Part shown: positions 19,541 through 28,078 of the stretch, piece after piece
Layout: every line of letters begins with the position of its first letter
Numbering within the stretch: the first letter of the stretch is position 1
Assembly: GCA_001464585.1 (NCBI GenBank)
Contig: LNFF01000006.1
Coordinates: 1 to 64,000, forward strand
Length of the DNA stretch: 64,000 bases
Reading direction: 5' to 3'
Origin: Gammaproteobacteria bacterium Ga0077554
Lineage (GTDB): Bacteria; Pseudomonadota; Gammaproteobacteria; Ga0077554; Ga007554
The notes under the pieces: generated by a model
Databases searched by the model: none
What the model saw: only the letters and a program-made list of their open reading frames with translations
What the model was told of the DNA's origin: nothing
Translations under genes and position numbers: made by a program

Positions 19541-20662
19541 TTAGCAACACGCTGGCGCATCACATCCGCCGCCGCTGTAGTTACCGCCTTTGGTTTCCTG
19601 TGCAGGGCGCAGGGTGCCGGCGGGGGCGCACCAGGCGACGGGTGCGCGGGGTAGGGCGGGGGTGATGCCGATGAAGTCATTTTTGTAGGGGCCTTCTGTG
19701 AGCAGGTGGAAGGTGCGTTCGCACACGGCCATGCGTTCGCCGCGCAGGTAAACGTGCCCTTCATCATCATTGACACTGGCATAGGGGCCGCGATAAATGA
19801 CAGCGTGGCCGACATCCATGCACGCAGTGCCTGCGCCTTTGGTGGCGGTGAGTGTGGCGGAGCGGAACTCAATGCCGTTGATGACTCGCCATGGCTGCGC
19901 ATCCCATTTATCGTAGCAGACAGCGATGAATCCGGCATCGGTAAATGCCTTGATAAATTCCTGTTCCTGGAAAGCACCGGAAATGCAACCACTCCACAAG
20001 TGGGCGTCAGCCTTGAGATGGGCGGGCACGGTTTCATCGCTGATGATGTCGGAAATGGCGACGCGTCCACCGGGTTTGAGAACACGAAATATTTCGTTGA
20101 CCAGGCGTTGCTTGTCGCTATCACGCACCAGGTTTAATACGCAGTTGGAAATCACCAGATCTACTGAAGCATCCGCGATCATGGGTTGTGTGTGGCGTTG
20201 CTGGTCTTGCCAGGTGTTGAGTGCGACGAGATCGGCGGCATTGCGCACGGGATATTCTTGCAGATAATGCTCCAGCGCGGCGACATCCAGCGCGAGGTCT
20301 TCGATGTGGCCTTTGACGAAACGCACGCGTTGCCCGCCGAGTTTATTTGCCATTTCTGATTGATATTTACGTGCCAGCGCCAGCATGTCATTGTTCATGT
20401 CCACGCCGATAACGTGGCCGTGATCACCTACCAGTTGTGCCGCCATATAACAGATTTTTCCCGCACCGCTGCCCAGATCAAGCACGGTGTCGCCGATATG
20501 CACATAACGCGATGGGTCGCCGCAGCCGTAATCTTTTTCGATAATTTCCTGCGGCAACAGTGCCAGCAATGAGGTGTCGTAATCCACGGGGCAGCACAAG
20601 GCAGGCTGCACTTCTTTGGCGCCTTGTGAATAACGATCAATGACAGCGTGTGTGATGTTCAT
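19541..20662 (-). CDS. arsM: Arsenite methyltransferase ArsM
   Basis: S-adenosylmethionine-dependent As(III) methyltransferase, 373 aa. The SAM site is VLDLGSGAGK (about 60-69), followed by GVDMNNDML. The As-binding cysteines known from eukaryotic and bacterial ArsM have counterparts here: a Cys pair in ALCCP (23-24), Cys47 in YGCG, Cys174 in SNCVLNL and Cys226 in SGCISGA. A C-terminal extension ends Cys-rich (GGGCDAPACC). The start has AAAGGAACC upstream. It lies downstream of arsS on the same strand, the pair known from arsenosugar formation, where ArsM makes dimethylarsenite and ArsS adds the 5'-deoxyadenosyl group. Confidence 0.92.
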   Translation of the reverse strand: MNITHAVIDRYSQGAKEVQPALCCPVDYDTSLLALLPQEIIEKDYGCGDPSRYVHIGDTVLDLGSGAGKICYMAAQLVGDHGHVIGVDMNNDMLALARKYQSEMANKLGGQRVRFVKGHIEDLALDVAALEHYLQEYPVRNAADLVALNTWQDQQRHTQPMIADASVDLVISNCVLNLVRDSDKQRLVNEIFRVLKPGGRVAISDIISDETVPAHLKADAHLWSGCISGAFQEQEFIKAFTDAGFIAVCYDKWDAQPWRVINGIEFRSATLTATKGAGTACMDVGHAVIYRGPYASVNDDEGHVYLRGERMAVCERTFHLLTEGPYKNDFIGITPALPRAPVAWCAPAGTLRPAQETKGGNYSGGGCDAPACC

Positions 20663-20731
20663 GTTTGGTTCCTTTGATGTCGGAATGGTGATAGTGGCAT
20701 ACGCTTACAGTGATTACAAAGCCTTATGTAT

Positions 20732-20860
20732 TGTCATTTCGCCGTTCCTGTGCATCCATGCCCCCACGGCACTTGTGCGTCCCTGCACATCGAACCACCG
20801 GGAGAAATCTTGTCTTTAAAGTTCTTGCGCAGAGGATTTCTCCCGGTGGTCGAAATGACA
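20732..20860. repeat. Dispersed ATGACA repeat fused to a GC-rich RPE-like unit
   Basis: The outer arms (TTGTCATTTCG ... CGAAATGACA) belong to the palindromic family. Inside the left part, on the minus strand, is GTGCAGGGACGCACAAGTG to GCACAGGAACGGC, the unit found within four genes. It lies between arsS and arsM and shows that the two repeat families combine. Confidence 0.8.
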
Positions 20861-20884
20861 TGGCTAAAATAATCAAGGTTTCCA

Positions 20885-21850
20885 TTAATCAGTCAGCGCG
20901 CCACCGCAACTGCTGCCTTGGCCGGCGGTGCAGCCATAGCAATGATCTTTTACGACAATGGGGCGGCCTGTGATGTTTCGGTTCATGAGATCGGTGATGT
21001 GGGTACGTGGTTTGGCGCTGATGCGTAGCGGCAGGTTGAGCATTTGATTAAAGTCGCAATCATACACATAACCTTGCCAGTCGACACTGATGAGTGAGCG
21101 GCACATGACGGCGTTAAGATTCGATTCCTGGTAAGCGCCACGCAATAAATCCATGTAGCTATGAAATTGGTTTTTTGAAATCAAGGTGCTGCCAAAGCGC
21201 TGTATGGGCATGTTGGTGATGGTGTAAAGGTGGTTGAATATCACGTTATAATGTTCGCTTAAATGTTTGCGGTAATCTGCTTCCAGTGCTTGTTGCGGAG
21301 GCGGTAGCGAAGGACCTTGCGGGTTATAGACGAGATTAAGCATCAACCCGGATCCCGGTTTGGCATAGCCCAGCGCATTGAGTTTTTGCAGGCCACGGAT
21401 GCTGGCGGCAAATACACCTTTGCCGCGTTGTTGTTCTACATTTTCTTCAAGATAACATGGCAGCGAAGCGGTGACATGCACGCCTTGCGTAGCCAGAAAC
21501 TCTGCGGTGCCGGCGTGGCCAGGTTGTTCGAAGATAGTGAGGTTACAGCGGTCAATAACGTCAATATTTAATGCGCGGGCAGCGCATACCAGGTCACGAA
21601 AATGGGGATTTAATTCCGGCGCGCCGCCGGTGATGTCTAAGGTGGTAACGCCTGAATTTCCGAGAAACGCAATGATATGGCCAATGTTGTCGCGCGTCAT
21701 TATTTCGGTGCGTGCGGGGCCGGCGTTGACATGGCAATGCAGACAGGATTGATTACACACATAGCCCATGTTGACCTGCAAGGTGGTGAGCTTGCCACGT
21801 TTGATGGGCGGAAAGTCAGTGTCTTGCAGGAGAGGGAGTGTTGCGTGCAT
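20885..21850 (-). CDS. arsS: Arsenosugar biosynthesis radical SAM protein ArsS
   Basis: Radical SAM enzyme of 321 aa. The iron-sulfur motif is C32xxxC36xxC39 (VCNQSCLHCHV), followed by TLDITGGAPELNPHF. The C-terminal domain (DUF3641 type) is Cys-rich (VYDCDFNQML, HCYGCTAGQGSSCGG). The family is the arsenosugar-forming ArsS, which transfers a 5'-deoxyadenosyl radical to dimethylarsenite. The start has GAAAGGAAA just upstream. It is followed by arsM after 222 bp that hold only a repeat. The final arsenosugar products cannot be told from these two genes. Confidence 0.93.
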   Translation of the reverse strand: MHATLPLLQDTDFPPIKRGKLTTLQVNMGYVCNQSCLHCHVNAGPARTEIMTRDNIGHIIAFLGNSGVTTLDITGGAPELNPHFRDLVCAARALNIDVIDRCNLTIFEQPGHAGTAEFLATQGVHVTASLPCYLEENVEQQRGKGVFAASIRGLQKLNALGYAKPGSGLMLNLVYNPQGPSLPPPQQALEADYRKHLSEHYNVIFNHLYTITNMPIQRFGSTLISKNQFHSYMDLLRGAYQESNLNAVMCRSLISVDWQGYVYDCDFNQMLNLPLRISAKPRTHITDLMNRNITGRPIVVKDHCYGCTAGQGSSCGGALTD

Positions 21851-22019
21851 ATTTTTCCTTTCTAAAATTCAATGAACTGGCAGCGGCGATGAGGGCGGCT
21901 ATCGTTAATGTTACTCCCTAACCAAACAGAATCAACTTTCATGTGTCATTTGGATTGGGTTTAATGCGACCTGTCCAGCGTACACCCATCGTTGGGTCGG
22001 GCACGAAGGTCGGCGCTGG

Positions 22020-22181
22020 TCAGATAGCGATGGGTGCCAGCAGGCTCAGGGCCTGATCGAAGGCGAATTCCTTCGCCATTTGCTCATAGAATGCCCGTGC
22101 CTCGGGTGTGTCTGTCGGCGGTAGTATGACCTCAATGGTGAGCAGGAGGTTGCCTAACGGTTGGCCAGGTATGCCCTTGCC
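22020..22181 (-). pseudogene. Remnant of a CbpA/DnaJ-type co-chaperone (C-terminal end)
   Basis: On the minus strand about 53 codons read GKGIPGQPLGNLLLTIEVILP, then PPTDTPEARAFYEQMAKEF, then a stop at 22020-22022. This is the C-terminal client-binding domain end of a CbpA-like J-protein. Nothing of the J domain or the rest remains. The homology stops exactly where a malQ fragment begins on the opposite strand, so this is a deletion junction. Confidence 0.75.
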
Positions 22182-22182
22182 A

Positions 22183-22943
22183 CTACTTCAAATTGGATCA
22201 AACCGGGCACCCCCTGGTAGTTACGGGTGTGCCACCCGATTATTTTTCAGTGACGGGACAGCGTTGGGGTAATCCACATTATCAATGGGAAAGCATGCAG
22301 GCTGACGGGTTTCAGTGGTGGATAAACCGGATGGCCACCCAGTTTGCATTGTTTGATGTGGTGCGAATTGATCATTTCCGTGGGTTTGAATCGTGCTGGG
22401 AAATTCCAGAGCAAAATCCCACTGCAGAAGGTGGCCAGTGGATTAAAGTGCCCGGTGATGCCTTGTTTGATGCATTATGCAAAAAGTTCAGTGCCTTGCC
22501 GCTGGTCGCAGAAGACTTGGGTATTATTACGCCCGAGGTGGATGCCTTACGTGAAAAATATCATTTACCGGGCATGAAGATTTTACAGTTTGCTTTTGAG
22601 GGTGGCCCAACCAATCCTTACCTTCCGCACAACCATAAAAAAGACAGCGTCCACCCTCGGCTGGTTCCAGGAATTATCTTATCCCGCGCAAAATTACATT
22701 ATGGAATATCTGGCCAAACCGCTGGAATCCATGCCCTTGCCATTGATACGTAGCGCGCTTGCTTCGGTGGCGTGCCTGGCAATTATTCCCATGCAGGATG
22801 CATTACGGCTCGACGCCACACATCGCATGAACCTGCCCGGCACCGCGCAGGGTAATTGGCGCTGGCGCTACACCTGGGATCAAGTACCCGCCGACCTGGC
22901 GGCGCGTTTGCGGCGCATGGTGGAGATGTACGGTAGGGTGTGA
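22183..22943 (+). pseudogene. malQ: Degraded 4-alpha-glucanotransferase (malQ)
   Basis: Two overlapping frames together give the C-terminal half of MalQ (amylomaltase, GH77). The first (to about 22650) has GVPPDYFSVTGQRWGNP, the nucleophile segment VRIDHFRGFE and the acid/base region LVAEDLGIITPEV. The second resumes at TLGWFQELSYPAQ and ends PADLAARLRRM. At the switch the conserved YTGTHDND stretch, with an active-site Asp, is missing and the frame changes, which fits a deletion of about 25-30 bp. The first half of the gene is also gone. The product cannot be active. Confidence 0.88.
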
Positions 22944-22964
22944 TAGGGGTGAGGTATCCTTAAT

Positions 22965-23104
22965 GGGCACCTCTATAAATCCGCTGAAGCCACGATGGCG
23001 GCGTTGGAAATGGGCTCAAAATGCTCATGTACTCCGTGTACACTCCGCTTTTTCGCCCATTTCCGCCTTGCCCTCGTGGTTTGATCGAATTTATAGAGGC
23101 ACCC
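22965..23104. mobile_element. MITE-like element with long imperfect inverted repeats
   Basis: The 140-bp element has arms of about 50 nt. The ends are GGGCACCTCTATAAATCCG and CGAATTTATAGAGGCACCC; the inner arms GGCGTTGGAAATGGGC and GCCCATTTCCGCC also pair. It has no coding capacity. A smaller element with the same ends lies between two tRNA genes at 27102. Its right end (AGAGG) provides the ribosome binding site of the next gene. Confidence 0.75.
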
Positions 23105-23106
23105 AT

Positions 23107-24021
23107 ATGTTGAAATTGCTACTGACCAGCATCTTCCTGCTACTGGCGCTTTCTCTCACTGGATGCAGCATGATGGCGATAGGCTACAACAACGCCGATT
23201 GGTATCTGCGCTACAAGATCAACAACTACGCCTCTTTCAATACCGCGCAAAAAGAAACAATCCAGCGTGAAGTCGATGTTTTTATGGATTGGCACCGCCG
23301 CGACATGCTTCCTGAATACATAAATTTTCTCAAAAAAGTCGATCAAACACTCCAGAATGGCAGCGTAGAAAAAGAACAGATTTCCGCATTCAGCAATGAG
23401 TTGCGCGGTCTCTACCGCATGACGCTGACGCCTAGCGTCCAGCCTGCGGCCCATATACTGGCAAATCTGAACAAACCGCAGATTCAGGAATTCGAGCAAA
23501 CCCTGAAAGAGGAAAATGAAAAACTGAAAAAGAGCGCGCTGGATGGAAGCCGCGACGAGCAACTGAACAGACGCGCCGAAAAAACCATCGACTTCATCGA
23601 AGATTTCACGGGAAATCTATCCGGTGAACAGGAAGAAAAAATCACCCTGATGAGCCGCCAACTCCCCTTCACCACCCCGGCATTCATGCAAAACCGGGAA
23701 AGCAATCAAAGGATCCTCATCAAACTCCTAAACAACAATGAGGGCGCCGAAAAAATCGCATCCTTCATCGGCCTATGGATTTCCACGCCGGAAAATACCC
23801 GCACACCGGACGAACAAAGGCTCATAAAGGAACTTCAGGATGCCGCCAACGGAATGATTGCAAATGTCTACACAATATTGACCCCGCAGCAAAAACAACG
23901 GTTGCGCAACAAAATTCAGGAGTACATGGCAGACCTGGGGACACTGACCAAACAGTCGCAACTCGCCGCTGCCCGAACCGCGCCCAGCCTGGCACTATTT
24001 CTCATAAAATACGGCGCATAA
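23107..24021 (+). CDS. DUF6279-type lipoprotein
   Basis: Predicted outer-membrane or periplasmic lipoprotein of 304 aa. The signal peptide ends in lipobox LTGC (Cys about 20). The mature start has the YNNADWYLRYKI motif seen in the DUF6279 family; the remainder is helical and charged, with Lys/Glu-rich stretches. Function unknown. ATG 23107 is chosen because the open frame upstream runs through a MITE-like repeat. The AGAGG 9 bases upstream belongs to that repeat. Confidence 0.82.
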   Translation: MLKLLLTSIFLLLALSLTGCSMMAIGYNNADWYLRYKINNYASFNTAQKETIQREVDVFMDWHRRDMLPEYINFLKKVDQTLQNGSVEKEQISAFSNELRGLYRMTLTPSVQPAAHILANLNKPQIQEFEQTLKEENEKLKKSALDGSRDEQLNRRAEKTIDFIEDFTGNLSGEQEEKITLMSRQLPFTTPAFMQNRESNQRILIKLLNNNEGAEKIASFIGLWISTPENTRTPDEQRLIKELQDAANGMIANVYTILTPQQKQRLRNKIQEYMADLGTLTKQSQLAAARTAPSLALFLIKYGA

Positions 24022-24386
24022 CCCAGCACATGCCAGTTCCTTATGAAAGAGATCGCCCGGATCCAGGGAGGGGAAATTGCGGTGGAAATGTCTGCAAAGT
24101 TCCAATTGAGTATTTAAGGATCAAGCCTTGTCAATAACAAAACAATGACTTGCATGCAAGATCGTCGCCTGGGGATTTCTTAATCAAATTTGCTGGTAGC
24201 CTGTCGGCTGAGGGATTAGCCGCTGGCTACATAAGCACCGTTAAATCCACCGTAACAAAAATTTATGGTATACTTTTAAGGCTGTCAAAAAGGTTATAAA
24301 TAGCTTGGATTCTCGGGGAATTTGCCACTGTTTCAGCCGTCGGCACGCTCAATAATGGTAAGTTGAACCGCACGTAATATCCAGGC
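24022..24386. other. 365-bp spacer without a clear gene
   Basis: No supported gene is seen. A short plus-strand frame near 24050-24116 reads EIARIQGGEIAVE, similar to the end of a histidine kinase ATPase domain, but is too short to call. TATACT at 24269 could be a -10 box for uvrC; no convincing -35 box accompanies it. Confidence 0.4.
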
Positions 24387-26273
24387 ATGCCAGAAGAAAA
24401 TGTTGGAATGTCAGAATTAACTCCAATAGAGCCTCCCATCGGGTCTGGCTTCGATCCCAAAGATTTTCTTAAAACCTTACCCCATCAACCTGGGGTGTAC
24501 CGCATGCTGAACAGCAACGGTGAAGTGCTCTATGTGGGCAAGGCGGGCAGCCTTAAAAATCGGGTATCGAGCTATTTTCGGGCGACGGGCACCTCTTCCA
24601 AGACACGGATGATGGTCGCGCATATTCATGCCATTGAGATTACTGTGACGCGCACCGAAGGTGAGGCGCTGCTGCTTGAAAATAATCTCATCAAGGAATT
24701 CAAGCCGCGCTACAACATCGTGCTGCGCGATGACAAAAGCTACCCCTATATTTTCCTTTCTGATCAGCATGACTTTCCACGACTCAGTGTGCATCGCGGC
24801 GCCAAGCGCGAAAAAGGGCGTTATTTTGGGCCGTATCCTTCTGCTGGTGCAGTGCGCGACAGCGTGCATCTGCTGCAAAAAATATTTCCGGTGCGCCAAT
24901 GCGAAGACAGTTTTTACCGCAACCGTTCCAGGCCTTGCCTGCAATATCAAATCAAGCGTTGTACGGCGCCGTGCGTGGGTTTAATCAGCAAGGAAGCCTA
25001 TCAGGAAGACGTGCGTCATGCAGTGATGTTTCTCGAAGGTAAGAATGCCGAGGTGATTAATGAGCTGGTAGTGCGCATGGAAACCGCCGCTGCGCAGCTC
25101 CACTTTGAGCAGGCCGCGCAACTGCGCGATCAGATTTCCACCCTGCGCAAGGTACAGGAAAAACAGTTTGTGAGCGGTGATGGAGGTGATGTGGATGTGG
25201 CGGTGAGTGTGGCGCGGGGTGGCGCGGGCTGCGTGCAGGTCTTTTTCATCCGTGGTGGGCGCAACCTCGGCAACAAAACTTTTTTCCCGCGCCATGTTGA
25301 AAATGCCGACACTGCTGAAATTCTCGCGGCGTTTTTGCCGCAATATTATCTGGGCAGGGAAACGCCTGCGGAAATTATCATTAATCACGCCCTGAGTGAT
25401 GTCCCCTTGCTGGAGGAGGTGCTTCAGGCGCAGACTCAGCATAAAGTCACCATTAGTCACCGGGTGCGCGGCGACCGCGCCCAATGGCTGGCGCTGGCGG
25501 TCACCAATGCCGAAATGGCGCTGACGCAGCACATGCTCGGCAAGGCGAGTATGCGCCAGCGCTACGAGGCCTTGCAGGAGGCGCTGGGGCTGGATAGCCT
25601 GCCGCAGCGCCTGGAGTGCTTCGACACCAGCCACACCCAGGGTGAGTCGCCGGTTGCATCATGTGTAGTCTTTGATCTCAGAGGGGACGCCAATGGTCCG
25701 CTTAAATCAGATTACCGGCGCTTCAACATTCAGGACATCACCCCTGGTGACGATTACGCCGCGTTGCGCCAAGCCTTGCTGCGCCGCTATACACGCATTC
25801 AGGAAGGCGAGGGCAAGCTACCGGATATTCTGTTTGTCGATGGCGGCAAGGGGCAGGTCAGCATAGCGCAACAGGTGCTGGAAGAGCTGCAAGTGGTAGG
25901 GGTCATGCTGGTGGGAGTGGCCAAAGGAGCCGACCGTCGCCCCGGCATGGAGTCATTGTTCTTGTCCGGCAGCGATGCACCGATTATACTTCCGCACGAT
26001 TCTCCCGCGTTACATCTGATTCAGCAGATCCGCGATGAGGCGCACCGCTTTGCCATTACCGGCCATCGCCAGCGCCGCGCCAAAGACCGCAGCCACTCGG
26101 CGCTGGAAAAAATCCCCGGAATGGGGCCGAAGCGACGCCGTTTATTGCTGAATCAATTGGGAGGCATGCAGGAAGTGGCGCGTGCCGCAGTCGAAGATTT
26201 AGCCACCATACCGGGTATCAGCAAACAACTGGCGCAGCGTATTTATGATGCATTTCATGCCGATAAAGTCTAG
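24387..26273 (+). CDS. uvrC: Excinuclease ABC subunit C
   Basis: Dual-incision nuclease (628 aa) of nucleotide excision repair. It has a GIY-YIG domain (about 30-105: PGVYRMLNSNGEVLYVGKA, LKNRVSSYF), the Cys-rich segment RPCLQYQIKRCTAPCVG, a UVR motif near 200-235, the RNase H-like nuclease domain (LECFDTSHTQGE, ILFVDGGKGQ) and a C-terminal helix-hairpin-helix pair (IPGMGPKRRRLLLNQLGG, IPGISKQLAQRIYD). The start could be ATG 24387 or ATG 24408 (MSELTP); neither has a clear Shine-Dalgarno. It is followed by pgsA, as in Pseudomonas-like genomes. Confidence 0.98.
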   Translation: MPEENVGMSELTPIEPPIGSGFDPKDFLKTLPHQPGVYRMLNSNGEVLYVGKAGSLKNRVSSYFRATGTSSKTRMMVAHIHAIEITVTRTEGEALLLENNLIKEFKPRYNIVLRDDKSYPYIFLSDQHDFPRLSVHRGAKREKGRYFGPYPSAGAVRDSVHLLQKIFPVRQCEDSFYRNRSRPCLQYQIKRCTAPCVGLISKEAYQEDVRHAVMFLEGKNAEVINELVVRMETAAAQLHFEQAAQLRDQISTLRKVQEKQFVSGDGGDVDVAVSVARGGAGCVQVFFIRGGRNLGNKTFFPRHVENADTAEILAAFLPQYYLGRETPAEIIINHALSDVPLLEEVLQAQTQHKVTISHRVRGDRAQWLALAVTNAEMALTQHMLGKASMRQRYEALQEALGLDSLPQRLECFDTSHTQGESPVASCVVFDLRGDANGPLKSDYRRFNIQDITPGDDYAALRQALLRRYTRIQEGEGKLPDILFVDGGKGQVSIAQQVLEELQVVGVMLVGVAKGADRRPGMESLFLSGSDAPIILPHDSPALHLIQQIRDEAHRFAITGHRQRRAKDRSHSALEKIPGMGPKRRRLLLNQLGGMQEVARAAVEDLATIPGISKQLAQRIYDAFHADKV

Positions 26274-26336
26274 GAGTGCATTGCGCCGCAAGGGTGGTCT
26301 GCAGCCGCAGTTTTCTTTGGGCGCAGTGGGCGGCCT

Positions 26337-26909
26337 GTGAATATCCCCACGCTGTTAACCCTGCTGCGCATCGCACTTATCCCCGTTTTTGTTGTGGTTT
26401 TTTATCTGCCCTATGAAGGCATGCGTGCCGCCGCCGCCCTGATCTTCAGCATTGCCGCCATTACTGACTGGCTGGATGGCTATCTGGCGCGGCGGCTTGA
26501 TCAGGCCTCGGCGTTGGGCGCCTTTCTCGACCCGGTGGCGGATAAACTGATGGTAGCCATGGCGCTGGTATTGCTGGTGCAGGCTGAGCCTACGCCGTGG
26601 CTGGCGATTCCTGCCGCGATCATTGTTTGCCGTGAAATTGCCGTGTCAGCGCTACGTGAGTGGATGGCCGAAATTGGCGAGCGTGCCCAGGTCGCAGTGT
26701 CCGAGATCGGCAAATTTAAAACCACCGCCCAGATGTTTTCTATCATCTTTTTGCTATACCATACACCGCTCATGGGTCTGCCAATCCGCGCTATCGGCTT
26801 TATATTATTATATATAGCAGTAGGACTTACGCTATGGTCTATGTTATTATATATCCATGCTGCCTGGCCGATTCTCACTTCCAAAGACAACATTAATCCA
26901 AAAAAGTAG
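26337..26909 (+). CDS. pgsA: CDP-diacylglycerol-glycerol-3-phosphate 3-phosphatidyltransferase
   Basis: Inner-membrane enzyme (190 aa, GTG start) making phosphatidylglycerophosphate, the precursor of phosphatidylglycerol and cardiolipin. It contains the CDP-alcohol phosphotransferase motif in the form DWLDGYLARRLDQASALGAFLDPVADK. The N-terminus NIPTLLTLLRIALIPVFVV is typical. It lies 63 bp after uvrC and before a tRNA cluster, a common gammaproteobacterial order. Confidence 0.97.
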   Translation: MNIPTLLTLLRIALIPVFVVVFYLPYEGMRAAAALIFSIAAITDWLDGYLARRLDQASALGAFLDPVADKLMVAMALVLLVQAEPTPWLAIPAAIIVCREIAVSALREWMAEIGERAQVAVSEIGKFKTTAQMFSIIFLLYHTPLMGLPIRAIGFILLYIAVGLTLWSMLLYIHAAWPILTSKDNINPKK

Positions 26910-27001
26910 CACAAGAAATAATGAAGGTGAATCAGCATTAGTGCTTGACAGTGAAGCGTCATTCCCTAACAATATGCAACCTTCAAACGCCGTGTACAAA
27001 A

Positions 27002-27077
27002 GCGGGAATAGCTCAGTTGGTAGAGCGCAACCTTGCCAAGGTTGAGGTCGCGAGTTCGAATCTCGTTTCCCGCTCCA
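27002..27077 (+). tRNA. tRNA-Gly(GCC)
   Basis: The cloverleaf has acceptor GCGGGAA / TTCCCGC, anticodon loop TTGCCAA (anticodon GCC), T-loop GTTCGAATC and an encoded CCA. Confidence 0.97.
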
Positions 27078-27101
27078 AAATTTCACCAAAATTGAACTGA
27101 A

Positions 27102-27163
27102 GGGTGTCTCTGTAAGTTTGATTAAGTTGTAGCGCGGCTTTTAGCGAATTTACAGAGGCGCCC
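27102..27163. mobile_element. Short MITE-like inverted repeat between tRNA genes
   Basis: Ends GGGTGTCTCTGTAAGTTTG and CGAATTTACAGAGGCGCCC match those of the 140-bp element at 22965, with only about 24 bp between the arms. It sits in the tRNA-Gly/tRNA-Cys spacer. Confidence 0.7.
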
Positions 27164-27170
27164 TGACGCA

Positions 27171-27244
27171 GGCTGGGTGGCAGAGTGGTTATGCAGCGGC
27201 CTGCAAAGCCGTGGACGCCGGTTCGATTCCGACCCCAGCCTCCA
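27171..27244 (+). tRNA. tRNA-Cys(GCA)
   Basis: Acceptor GGCTGGG / CCCAGCC, anticodon loop CTGCAAA (anticodon GCA), T-loop GGTTCGATTCC, encoded CCA at the 3' end. Confidence 0.97.
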
Positions 27245-27298
27245 ACATCAGCAACTTACCCTCCGCTTGGCTGGGTTCAGCTAAGCTTGCCTGATCTG

Positions 27299-27387
27299 GC
27301 CCGGGTGGCGAAATTGGTAGACGCAAGGGACTTAAAATCCCTCGGAGGGAGACTTCCGTGCCGGTTCGATTCCGGCTCCGGGCACCA
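27299..27387 (+). tRNA. tRNA-Leu(TAA)
   Basis: Class II tRNA with a long variable arm (CTCGGAGGGAGACTTCCGTG), acceptor GCCCGGG / CCCGGGC-type pairing, anticodon loop CTTAAAA (TAA) and encoded CCA. Its 3' end borders a tyrosine recombinase relic, as expected for a tRNA used as an integration site. Confidence 0.96.
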
Positions 27388-27446
27388 AAAATCAAAGACT
27401 TACGGTACGGGGCTGCCTTTTTCGTTTTTGCAGTGTCAACCAAGTG

Positions 27447-27850
27447 TCAACGCGCGAGCGGGTTGAGATTTTTGGCTTCCTGCAGGTGTTCAGGATTGAC
27501 CAGCACAGACCTGTTTTTGCCGGACTTGGTGCCAGAAAAATGAATTTGTCCATTGCGTACTTGTGGAGCGCGTAATCCTTCAGCTTCACTCCATCAAGTC
27601 CCTGTTGCCAGCCAAATCCTGGCGATCAACCCGGCATCTCTATTGTATCCTTTCCCCAATTCAGCCAGAAGCGTATTGATCTGCCCAAGCCTCAGATAGG
27701 AAAGCTCGCGTTCCTCTATTTTAAACTGGCGTAGCAACGCCAAAGGATTTTCTTTTTTCCAGTAGCCCAGCCGAGAGCGTAGCTCATTGAACACGTAAGA
27801 CGGTCGGGTTGCCAAGCGCCCGGCATAGATTGCTACAACTAAACTTCCAT
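27447..27850 (-). pseudogene. Tyrosine recombinase (integrase) relic
   Basis: A single minus-strand frame reads LRSRLGYWKKENPLALLRQF, then ERELSYLRLGQINTLLAELG, then LIARIWLATGT, an in-frame TGA (27594-27596), then WSEAEGLRAPQVRNGQIHF and SGTKSGKNRSV before a final stop at 27447. This is the catalytic-domain start of a phage-type integrase. The TGA stands where ATGAR-WSEA normally continues with Arg, so one CGA to TGA change would explain it. The N-terminal domain and the HxxR...Y catalytic end are missing. It lies about 60 bp past tRNA-Leu. Confidence 0.8.
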
Positions 27851-27861
27851 GTGGAATGTAC

Positions 27862-28056
27862 TTAACAACATCGTCTCACGCCATTCCATTTTCTGTTCTG
27901 CTCCGCTTTGAAAAATGCTTTGCGTTCTAGCGGTTGATCGCCTGCGTTGGCGTGGTGTGTATGCCAGTGTTCAAGATAGCGTTCATAGGCGTCATCACCA
28001 CTGATAGTGCGTAGCAGTTGCCAGCTATGGCATGCGATTTTTTTTAGTGCAATCAT
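27862..28056 (-). CDS. ybdD: YbdD/YjiX family small protein
   Basis: A 64-aa protein of the DUF466 (YbdD) family, encoded after cstA-type peptide/pyruvate transporters. Typical features are GDDAYERYLEH, the HTHHAN segment and the C-terminal KWNGVRRCC. The exact role is unknown; the family is thought to assist the transporter. The start has AAAGG 9 bases upstream. It is separated from cstA by a dispersed repeat. Confidence 0.92.
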   Translation of the reverse strand: MIALKKIACHSWQLLRTISGDDAYERYLEHWHTHHANAGDQPLERKAFFKAEQNRKWNGVRRCC

Positions 28057-28078
28057 ATTAACGAACCTTTGATTAATG

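Noticed and set aside
24050-24116. Short frame reading EIARIQGGEIAVE, like the end of a histidine kinase
   Set aside because: It is only about 20 codons, lacks the GTGLGL and other kinase motifs, and chance similarity cannot be excluded.
27185-27543. Open frames running through the tRNA-Cys and tRNA-Leu genes
   Set aside because: The tRNA cloverleaves explain the sequence; the frames have no coding features.
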